A stretch of DNA of 64,000 bases, from NCBI GenBank assembly GCA_009760855.2, contig WPIO01000037.1, positions 2,980,001 to 3,044,000 of the forward strand, written 5' to 3'. This DNA comes from Cristatella mucedo. Lineage: Eukaryota > Bryozoa > Phylactolaemata > Cristatellidae. Made by a program: the position numbers and the translations under genes. Positions 55,760-64,000 of this stretch are shown in pieces; position 1 is the first letter of the stretch; every line of letters starts with the position of its first letter. The notes beneath the pieces are model-generated. The model saw only the letters and a list, made by a program, of their open reading frames with translations, ran no database searches and was not told the DNA's origin.

Positions 55760-56755
55760 TGCATTCCTAAGGCCCATACTTTGCGGCATCGACCTAAGGT
55801 TTCTCCTTCGTGGCGTCAACCACAGTCTGCCCTCGGCGGCGTCAACGGAATGCTTTCAGATAAGCGAGGCTTTGTGCGTACTCGTGCGTAGGGCCTGCTG
55901 GATGCCGCAGCGGCTCCGTAAGCCGGCGGCCAGCGACGCTATTAGTTTCTCCGTACATCGCACGGAGCTCGCGGCACTGTATTTCGTCCTGTAACTCCTC
56001 AAAGCCACAAGGACCAAATGGGTCTTGAGCAGGAGAGTTTTCTTTAGCGCATCCAAAGCCTGGGCAGCCTTCGGTGTGCATGCGTGAGCCAATAAATACT
56101 GTTCATCTCGCGCACCCACCCTTGAGAAATAAGGGAACCGTGGCCTAGTCAGGGGGAGGGGGCAGTCAATCGAGCGATTAGCGCGGACGCAGCGGCGGCA
56201 GCTCAGGGCGCCCCGTCCACCGCTCCGGGCATTTCGAACCTCGACGCATCCGCTTACTCGCGACGCATGCCGGGAGAGCGCCGCAAATTTACCGCAGATT
56301 TCAAGCCAGGGAAAAATAAACTCGGCTTTTACCGCAAAGCCAATTAATCGGGTTAGAAAACAGGACCTGGCTCTCTCTCGCGCGCGCGCGCGCAGCCAGG
56401 CGTGACTTTTGAGGGTGACTTTAAAAAAAGAGCGGCTGGCGTCACCTGCGACGCCAGCCGCTCTCCCGATACGAGTCTCGCTAGCTAGCTGCGACGCTCT
56501 CTCGCGCTCGGCGCCGCCATGTACCGCCGCGGCAGCCTCGGCCGCCGCCCGCCAATCGAGCGATCCTGCGCTACCATAGCGTTGCTTGGGAGGCTGCCTT
56601 CAAGCGCTGCGCAAGTCTTTCGAGCGGTGGCTCGAGCGGTGCTTCGCCGCCGACCGTCCGTTACTAAGCGACAGGCGGCGGCTGCAACCGTGGCCTGGGC
56701 CGCCGTGCTGCGCCCCAGCAAGTCACTCGTTGTCAGCGTTATAATAATAAGATGG
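55760..56755. other. GC- and CpG-rich intergenic region
   Basis: A diverged LINE family 2 tail lies at 55985-56110 on the minus strand. The rest, especially 56200-56740, is CpG-rich with a (GC)n run at 56379-56394. Short frames rich in Ala and Arg open on both strands and resemble nothing. It could be a CpG-island promoter of an unseen gene. No exon is supported. Confidence 0.45.
56430..56463. repeat. Perfect inverted repeat (hairpin)
   Basis: Arms of 14 bases (GAGCGGCTGGCGTC and its complement) flank a 6-base loop ACCTGC. Confidence 0.9.
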
Positions 56756-57000
56756 TAATAATAGTAATGCGTTTTATATAGCGCCCTAATAGAACTTAAA
56801 TCTCTTTCCAGGCGCTTTATATTGCCGCAAATGAAGCACGATCGAAATGGTTAGCGTAGCATGCTCAATAGCAACAAGCTTAACGCGGTTAGAGGTGACA
56901 TGCACAGGGTCAACGTTTATAAGAGGGTAGCTTCAGCAGCAGCAGCAGGCACAGTCTGAATGCATAAGAACACAAAGGACGCATAACAAGGACCCGTGAA
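56756..57000 (-). repeat. LINE 3' tail fragment (family 1)
   Basis: It is the standard tail with GCGCCCTAATAGAACTTAAA and CAGGCGCTTTATATTGCCGC, followed by the CATGCACAGGGTCA body seen at 10290 and 16670. Confidence 0.7.
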
Positions 57001-57165
57001 ATGCTGTGGAAATAAATTGTGTTTTTAGCTTCTTTAAGATAATTAACGGCCTTAAACACTTAAAGATTAAATGGAATATTAGCTCAGGAAAAAACCGGGG
57101 TCGTACTCCGCTCGTAGAGAGCGTTATTCCACTCCTAACGTCGCTGGACTTGGCTGCCTTTGGTA

Positions 57166-57300
57166 TTAGCCTGGTTTGGCCCAGCGGTAACGTGCTCGCC
57201 TTTCGCGGGACGTCGGTGGTTTAAAGCACTGCGGTATATGCGACGTACTTGAATAGACATTGCTATTAGAATGTCATGCAAAATTGTTTATTTTTTTCGC
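57166..57300 (+). repeat. tRNA-derived SINE (family 1), diverged
   Basis: The head AGCCTGGTTTGGCCCAGCGG and the body GGTATATGCGACGTACTTGA match 22719-22870 imperfectly. Confidence 0.6.
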
Positions 57301-57539
57301 AGCGTAAAGTGCCTGGGAGTAAAGTCCAGGCGCTGCACTCTTCGAGTCGCGTGTTGTGAGTCGCACAGCGAGTCGCATTTCCTCTTGGCGTTACCGTTAA
57401 GGTTATGTCAACTGGTGTCCACAGGCGTATGTTCTTCGTGAGAGAGTGACGAGAAAAAAAGCCAATTACAGCACCCGAAGAATGCAGCTACTAAAATTAA
57501 GCGTGGAAACCTTTGGCGTAGTCTAATGTCGGAGTCGCC

Positions 57540-58135
57540 CATGGGTTAACGGTCGTGCCAGAGCTTCGCCGCAGTTTCTCTATCACGACACAGCCGACTG
57601 CAGTCGGCTCGTGCTCCGCGTGTGCGATTCGCTAGCGGTAGGTAAATGGCCAGTGTTTGGCGATACTCAGGCCGCCGCCCTGACAGGAATGCCCGTGGCT
57701 CTGTGGCCAGCGGTGGCAGGCGGCCGGCCGCAGCGATGCTCAAATCACTGGCGCGAGGTAAAAAAAAACGCCCACGCGCCCACTCAAGCCAAAAATGCAC
57801 TGCTGAAGTGCGCCGCACGCACGAGCCGCTTTCGCGCGCGCATTCGCTGCTGAAGTCAAGCGCGGGCGGCGCGCGACTGTCGCACGCCGCCCGACCCCGA
57901 CCCTTCGTTCGTTCGGCGACGCGGCTCGCACCCGACGCGGCCGCCGATCGCGCTGAGTCGGCCAGAGAGAGTCGTTAGCCGTTAGCTGCGAGCAACCCCT
58001 TGCGCAGGCTGTCAGCAGAGCGAACAAAGGGTCGACCCTTTTGCAGGAAGTGATGAAAAACTTTTGAAGCGCAGTTGGAGCCAAGACGTCGTCTGGGCGC
58101 CGCAGCGCCGCACGCGAGGCGCAGCGAGTAAGTAA
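57540..58135. other. CpG-rich block, no gene supported
   Basis: Rich in CG, with open frames in several phases and both directions that show no family resemblance. It resembles a CpG-island promoter in composition. Confidence 0.4.
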
Positions 58136-58256
58136 ATGCGTTCTTGCGTTCTTTGTCTTCGTCGCTCGAATTCAAATCGAGCTGGTCCAGCCTGCCGTCC
58201 ACTCTTCGACTATACGCTATCGGGTTCCTTCTCTCATCCTACTGCCAGCTGTGACG

Positions 58257-58474
<218 letters not shown>

Positions 58475-58479
58475 GGCCA

Positions 58480-59385
58480 GCTATGCCGTAATGTCTCTCA
58501 TCTTACGGCCATCTATGACGTAATTCCGACACGCACAGCTTTCCAGTCAGTCACCCATTTGTCCGCTGCGCGAGAGCCCTTGGCTGCCCTCAGAGCGAAA
58601 TCCAAAATCACATCAAATCCGCTTCTATCGTAACTGAGTATAGAAGCTAAGATCGCAATTAAGCAGCACATAAGTTAATGTGCATGCTCGCGTGCAGCAC
58701 AAGGCGAGCTTTACATGACTTCTTCCATTATTAATTCATTTGCAGCTTTCTGCACGAAAACACCATTAAAGTGTTCCCTGAGTCGGAAGGAGCGAGTAAA
58801 TGCAAAGACGTTTCTCGAAATGTCACACTATCCGGATTACACTTATAGTTAGTACACTGTTAAGTCGTGACGCACGCAGGCGGCGTAGCATAACAAGAAT
58901 TTAGGCTTGGACCAGTAGAAAAACCACTGTCGGGCAAGGACTCCATATCACGACCTGGGTCGTCAAGTGCTCGAATTCTCTCTTCGGCCTCTTTTTGTTT
59001 TTAACCTTGTCGTACATGATTGAGTCTTTGGCTGATCTTTGACAGCACGAAGCTCCCGCCGGGGCTGCTTCTACGGCCTCTTCTTGCTTTTACAGCTCTC
59101 TTTATTCTCTGCGATAGGAGCGCTACTATTCTGGAACGCTACTGATATTCTGGTATTCTCTTCGCTTCGTTTTTGTTCCCACTTCGTCGCTGTTAGAAAT
59201 TCATCGGTCTACAATGGCGGGCGGAAACCGCTGGCTTTTCCTTTGTGAATTTCATAGCTCGAGAGGTTCTACCATTTCGATATTTAATTTTTACTACGAG
59301 AGTGCATGACGTCAAGCCCTGTGGCATATGTTAAGAGCCTAAATAGAGAATACATTCTCTTAGAGCGCTAGACAAAAGAATTACG
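58480..59385. other. Intergenic, nothing recognised
   Basis: The sequence is mixed. A possible SINE family 1 end is at 59320-59385 (GTGGCATATGTTAAGAGCCTAAATAGAG). No gene is seen. Confidence 0.5.
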
Positions 59386-60035
59386 GTTGACCCTCGTTTA
59401 TCGCGGTTAATCCTCTCCAGAGTCTATCGCGATAGGTGAATTTTCGCGAAGTAGGATTCTTTATTTATAAATTTAATATTTTCGTAGTTAGAGAATAGAT
59501 AAAAATTGTATGACCCTCTGAATACGGTTTTAACATTATGAGTGCCCTCCGGACATGAAATAACACCCCTTTAGTCACCATTACACTCGTATTACCAAAT
59601 ATATTAGACCAAATAATTATTAATCATAATAATAGACGTTATAAACATCGTACTGTTATTATTATTCATTTAATTTCCCACAAAACTCTTACGCACAAAC
59701 ACCAAGCTATGAAGATTGTGCGTTTGGTGATGAAGCGATTGAAGAGATGTACAGCACAGCAAAGAAGAGCGAGGTCACTGCTCCTCTGAAGGACCGACTT
59801 CAGTAGGAGAGTCTTCAAGGGCTGCACTATCTTAAGCTGGTGCGTCGTCTTCTTCCGCGTTCCATACATAATGTAATTTTAATTTGAATACGTGGGTGCA
59901 TAGTTCTCAGACAAACGAGCACGTGCTGTATCATTTTCATTATTTCCCTCAACTTTTTGCTGAATATACACGTATTTAAAAAACCGCGATAGAGTGAAGC
60001 CGCGAAAGTCGAAGCGCGAAGTAGCGAGGGACGAC

Positions 60036-60040
<5 letters not shown>
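59386..60040. mobile_element. Tigger/pogo-type MITE (TcMar)
   Basis: The left end (GGTTGACCCTCGTTTATCGC...) and the reverse complement of the right end (CAGTCGTCCCTCGCTACTTC...) are the terminal inverted repeats typical of TcMar-Tigger elements, with the CCCTCG and TCGCGGTT words in place on both sides. About 550 bases of AT-rich DNA without a transposase frame lie between. A TA next to each end would be the target duplication. It is non-autonomous. Confidence 0.78.
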
Positions 60041-60118
<78 letters not shown>

Positions 60119-60223
60119 GTGTGTGTATGTGTGCGTGCGTACATATATATATATATATATATGTGTATGTGTGTGTACATATATATATATATATATATAT
60201 GTATATGTATGTATGTATGTATG

Positions 60224-60280
<57 letters not shown>

Positions 60281-60300
60281 ATGTATGTACATACATATAT
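60040..60300. repeat. (AT)n/(GTAT)n compound microsatellite
   Basis: It begins at the right end of the MITE, probably grown from its TA target site. Confidence 0.95.
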
Positions 60301-60867
60301 ATGGGACGACTGTATGTTTATTTGTATTTGCTTCGTATTCGCGATTGAGAAAATGCGATAATTCAAGTTCAGGTAGTTTCGTTTGTACGTGCTAACATCA
60401 CATGTGTCCCACCTAGCCCTCGGCCATTCAGGAAGGAACAAGTGGCCAGCCTCACGCCCTCCCCCCCCCCCAGCCAGGATTTTCAGGTTGGGGGCCAAGG
60501 TACACTGCTCCTGCCCCTTGGGCCTAGGGAAATTGGCCCCAGGATATAGGTACTTCTCTCTGTCCAGAGTGCAGGGGGCGCAATTGCCCCCCCCCCCCCG
60601 GCACTCTGGTGCCACCTCTACAGCTGCAGTAGCAGCGGTTGCAGCCGGTCGCCTCGCTACTGAATGCCTCACCGAATGCGCATCATTGACAATACGCCTC
60701 ATTAGCAGATGTAGCCAGCAGACTAGGTCACCTGGCCTTTCCCTGAGATTCGTAAAATATTGGTTCATTAGCTGCGCCAGCGGTGGCTTAGGGTAAGAAA
60801 AGATCGACTTCTAGATCGGAATGGGTTGAGTCTAAGTCGTTCGTTGCATGCTTCACCTGTTGCACTG

Positions 60868-60961
60868 CAATATAATGTAATGTATCTCCGTCTGTAACTC
60901 CACTAAGCCACAAAGATATAATGTAATGTATCTCCGTCTGTAACTCCACTAAGCCACAAAG
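60868..60961. repeat. Tandem repeat, 46 bp x 2, at LINE 3' end
   Basis: The unit containing TAATGTAATGTATCTCCGTC occurs twice in a row, the second copy with a one-base change at the end. On the minus strand it is the terminal part of LINE family 2. Confidence 0.85.
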
Positions 60962-61420
60962 ACTATGTGGGTGTTACGCAGGGGAATTTTGTATAGCACA
61001 CTCACAGCCTAAGCGGCTTTCGGTACGCATTCGGTAGCCAACAATCGCACAACAAAGAGAAAGTGGGAAGCATAGCCGAGTCAAGAGAGCAGTTGAGGTG
61101 ATGAGTGGCGTGGAAGTGGCAGCTCAGGACTCCTGAAAAGGATGAGCCATAGTAGGCAGCAGGAGAGTGATTGTTGCATAAGAATTGTGGAAGTGAGTTC
61201 CGCAGCCTAGAGCCTGCAGAGCTAAAGCTTCTGTCTCCAACGATCTTGAAGCGGAAAAATGGAAGAGCTAATTTATTGTCCATACAGGACCTGAGTGCAC
61301 GAGGAGGCTCAAACTGATGCAGCAGTTCCGATAAGTATTGAGAAGCCAAGCCGTGGCGGGACTTGTGGGTCAGCGTAAGAACTTTGCTCTGTATCCGTTA
61401 ATCAACCGGCAGCTGCCGAG
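60868..61420 (-). mobile_element. LINE family 2, 3' end
   Basis: The open frame 61349-61002 encodes LSELLHQFEPPRALRS, a FKIVGDRSFSSAGSRLRNSLPQF block and a short Cys-containing tail, which is the post-RT end of a CR1/L2-like ORF2. It is 5'-truncated near 61420. Confidence 0.8.
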
Positions 61421-62430
61421 TCTTCTGGCTTCGCTCGTAGTGTGTATGCTTGCCCGAGAACTCTTTGAAACACATAGCCAATGGATGGACATCATTCGTT
61501 TACCAGTTTTGAAGTGCTTAGAAAAAGTATTAGTTCTCTTATGGGGTGATATTAATTGTAAACGTTATTATTTCTAAGGAGAGAATGACCGTGAAACTCG
61601 GCTCTTGACGTTGATAAGGTTTCAGCTTAGTAAACTAGTTCTTTAAAAATCCAATTGAGACAGGTTTACCTAAGTGGTTGGTTGTAAATGGCTAAAAACA
61701 GAGCCCTCCTTCATGGAAATCTGTGAAGTGAAAATAATTGTAAAATCGGAGGTTCATAGTGAGGAGTGTTTTTTAAGAACTCTTATGTCAATGCGATTTG
61801 TATAGCTTCCTTTTAACGGTCTACATTTTTATAAAGTAAATTCGTCTCTCTACAGAACATCTCGTATGTTCACGAAGCTCCCTAATCTAGATTTTGCCAA
61901 ACTCAGGTCAGTCCAGCGACTTCTTTACGATAAAATCAGAGTGATGAACCAAGAAAAAAGTAAACCGAGCTTTGCTAGTTGCTCGGCTAAATATTCATAT
62001 ATGGCTATTCATGCAAAAGAGGCTGTAAAATCAGCTAGTATTTCTTAATACTGCTTCCTCCCGATATAAGGGTGACCAGCTGTAAGAAATGTCGTTGGCA
62101 CGGCGATTTTTCTCATGGCGGAACACTACAAATAAACCGACGTGGAATCTCGGGGGAAGACAAGAAAGATACTTCCTTTACACATGTAGGTGTATTTGCA
62201 TTTAATTTTGGCAGGCAGGAGGCTGCCGGTGGGAAGCAATGTCTCGGTGGCTGCTTGCCACCAAAGTAGTGTATTAATCTTGTCATATCTTGTCGTGCCT
62301 GACACAAAGTGACCCGAGGATGAAAGCGAGCAGCGTGGAGTAGTTACTCCACGCTGCTCGCGTAAATTTAACACCAAAATACGTTCATTTTATGAGCAAT
62401 TTAATTATGCCGATGCAAGCGACCGCTAAG
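61421..62430. other. Intergenic, nothing recognised except a palindrome
   Basis: Mixed sequence. The only notable structure is the palindrome at 62326-62361. Confidence 0.5.
62326..62361. repeat. 36-bp near-perfect palindrome
   Basis: Two arms of 17 bases (GCGAGCAGCGTGGAGTA and its exact complement) flank only two bases (GT). Confidence 0.92.
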
Positions 62431-62438
62431 CTTGCCGC

Positions 62439-62580
62439 CCTGAGTTGGGTCGGCGGTTAAGGTGCTCGCCCCGACCAAGGTCTGGCCGAGGTCGTGGGCT
62501 CGAGCCCCGTGGCATATGTTTCGGCGCCTGAATAGAGATTGAGAGTTCTTTTAGGGCCCTATACAAATGAATTATAATAA
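62439..62580 (+). repeat. tRNA-derived SINE (family 1)
   Basis: The copy keeps GGTTAAGGTGCTCGCCCCGA, GGGCTCGAGCCCC and the GGGCCCTATA-AAATGAATTATA end. Confidence 0.8.
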
Positions 62581-63070
62581 AATTAACCACACCGCTTTTG
62601 GCGAGCACATTGTGGGAAATCTTCACCACCTCCCCCCCCCCGTCCTTCCGAGAGATGGACGACTTCCGCCCTGGCCAATAGCATAATGCTAATTCGGAGT
62701 GAGGGCGGACAGCGCGCGCGGTACGACAATCGACTACCGAGCTGTGAGCCAAATCGACAATTGAACAGTACATCATACGTAGCGCACAAGCAGCACTAGT
62801 CAGTCTAGGTAAGAAAGTAGGTAAACGTTTAGCTTATCAAAAGCCTCGTTTTTCTAGCCACCCAGAGCCTGAGCGGCCATCTTAGGGCGCTGCATGACTT
62901 GAATCAACCAACTCGACTGCGTGAAGAGCGACCGCCTTAACACTGGGCTAAGACTCTTGGGCACGGGCTACTTCTAGCCGCGGAGCTATATTTCTCTCAG
63001 CCGCTTCGCTTTTCGCACATCGCTCCACTCGTTCCGTCAAAGAAATCCAGCCGTATCTTCTTCGTTGTTG
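62581..63070. other. Intergenic, nothing recognised
   Basis: A C-run (62631-62641) and mixed sequence up to the F4 polyadenylation signal. Confidence 0.5.
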
Positions 63071-63075
63071 CCAAG

Positions 63076-63081
63076 TTTATT
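63076..63081 (-). terminator. Polyadenylation signal of ferritin F4
   Basis: AATAAA on the minus strand, 176 bases below the F4 stop codon. Confidence 0.75.
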
Positions 63082-63256
63082 TCAGCCAGAAGCAGGTTGT
63101 AATTAAATCAGCCCAGAATCACAGGTCAATAGCAGGCAAAACGCAAATCGAACGAGGCGCATGCACCAATCAGGTCTCGATACTCCGAACGTCTCCGTAG
63201 CCACCATCTGGATTAAGATTACGATGTCGACAGATGCTGGACAGCTCTGCAGCTTC

Positions 63257-63509
63257 TTACTCCAGCGACTCCCTGTCGTACATGTACTCTCCCAAGCCTT
63301 GGCCCACTCTTTTCAGGTTGGTGATGTGATCGGCGATTTCCTAAGAGGAAATAGAAACTTGCAGCACCCGATGTGCGCACACACCAGCTTACGATGCACG
63401 CACGGCCCTCGTGGCCATTCCGCCATTTTAGAGGCAGAAGCTTGCTTCACAAACGGCCAAGCCAAGCCGGCCTTATGGATGCAGTAGATCTGGACTATCA
63501 GCATATCGC

Positions 63510-63559
<50 letters not shown>

Positions 63560-63809
63560 AGAGAAAGAGAAGATAGAGACATAGAGGTAGTGAGCGAGAG
63601 ACAGAGAGACCGATCGACATTGTAGGTACCTTGATAGACTCGACCTGCTCCTTCAGGTACTCTCCCTCGAGGAAGTCGCAGAACTGCGGATCGTTGTTGT
63701 CCGTCCCAACCTTGTGCAGGTCCAGCAGAGCCTGGTTCACCTTCTTCTCCAGATCCAGAGCGTCTTGGAACGCTTCCAAGCCGCAGCCCCAGCTCACTTT
63801 CTCCGGCTT
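63257..63809 (-). CDS. Ferritin heavy-type exons 3 and 4 (F4, partial)
   Basis: Exon 3 (63630-63809, 60 codons) follows a TTTTGCAG acceptor and ends at a GTACCT donor. Exon 4 (63257-63340, 28 codons with stop) follows CTCTTAG. Both have the phase-0 boundaries of F1-F3. Exon 3 keeps Glu in LDLEKKVNQ and Gln in YLKEQVESI (ferroxidase positions). It differs from F1 at many residues ([21 protein letters not shown]), so F4 is the most diverged of the cluster. Exons 1 and 2 must lie beyond 64000. Intron 3 (289 bases) carries a long (CT)n microsatellite, unlike the 148-base introns of F1-F3. Confidence 0.95.
63511..63562. repeat. (AG)n microsatellite in F4 intron 3
   Basis: GA dinucleotide run with one interruption, followed by imperfect AGAGAC/GAAGAG words. 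Confidence 0.95.
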
Positions 63810-64000
63810 CTGCAAAATGCATCGATGGGCGAATTTCATCGTCTGCCTGCCTAGAACTGTGAACAGCTGCAAGGGCCACCAGTAGGCCATCGTCTATATG
63901 GATGTAGGGGTGGCAATCGCACCGAGCCTGTATAAGTTGCCCTGAGCAGGACAGCTTCGCGTCACGCATAACACCGCATTGTAAGACGCAAAGCCCCGTG

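Noticed and set aside
56485-56758. Ala/Arg-rich frames at the hairpin region
   Set aside because: Opposing frames of similar length in CpG-rich DNA, with no domain, no splice context and no repeat in other copies.
59827-60768. 313-codon frame on the minus strand
   Set aside because: It runs through the end of the MITE, a microsatellite and a C-rich stretch. Composition changes abruptly with the repeat and there is no domain.

Overview
The window is nuclear DNA of an invertebrate animal. The evidence is intron-containing heavy-type ferritin genes, long microsatellites, non-LTR retrotransposons (CR1/L2-like), tRNA-derived SINEs, a hAT remnant and a Tigger-type MITE. The phylum cannot be fixed from the sequence alone. 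Apart from the ferritins no host protein-coding gene could be supported.

Host layout. All recognisable host genes are ferritins on the minus strand, arranged as a tandem cluster. F0 is exon 1 only (1508-1612). F1 (13656-14635), F2 (27932-28911) and F3 (54371-55364) are complete four-exon genes of 171 codons. F4 is exons 3 and 4 (63257-63809), with its 5' half beyond the right edge. F1-F3 each carry, in order from upstream, an antioxidant-response-like site fused to a CACGTG E-box, a TATA box, an iron-responsive element (IRE) hairpin with a CAGTGA loop close to the inferred cap site, three phase-0 introns and an AATAAA signal. This is the layout expected of an iron- and stress-regulated cytosolic ferritin. 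F1 and F2 lie in a segmental duplication (about 9.3-15.6 kb against 21.5-29.9 kb). F3 is an older copy with a mosaic pattern of identity that suggests gene conversion.

Between the ferritins are transposon remnants: LINE fragments (6.4-7.3, 16.5-17.4, 19.7-20.8, 23.0-24.1, 45.5-47.1, 49.3-52.7 and 60.9-61.4 kb), nested insertions (SINE in LINE, LINE in hAT), a polypyrimidine block of about 570 bp (17.59-18.15 kb) and several AT/GT microsatellites.

Viral block. From about 30.2 to 45.5 kb the base composition turns strongly AT-rich and the DNA becomes densely coding on both strands. This is an endogenous, decayed DNA virus of the Maverick/Polinton-adintovirus type. It has an rve integrase, a double-jelly-roll-type major capsid protein, two minor capsid candidates, an A32/FtsK-type packaging ATPase, an adenovirus-type cysteine protease, a parvovirus-type phospholipase A2-like protein, a hydrophobic virion protein, a YqaJ/lambda-type exonuclease, and four genes or gene pieces built from phage-tail-fibre-like repeats. 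No B-family DNA polymerase is visible, and the right end is cut off inside a viral gene by a LINE. Most viral genes carry frameshifts or in-frame stops of all three kinds, while a few (major capsid, exonuclease, the 163-aa protein) stay almost fully open. It is therefore a degraded insertion, not an active element. Its unusual points are the fibre repeats, the exonuclease, and its position directly upstream of ferritin F2.
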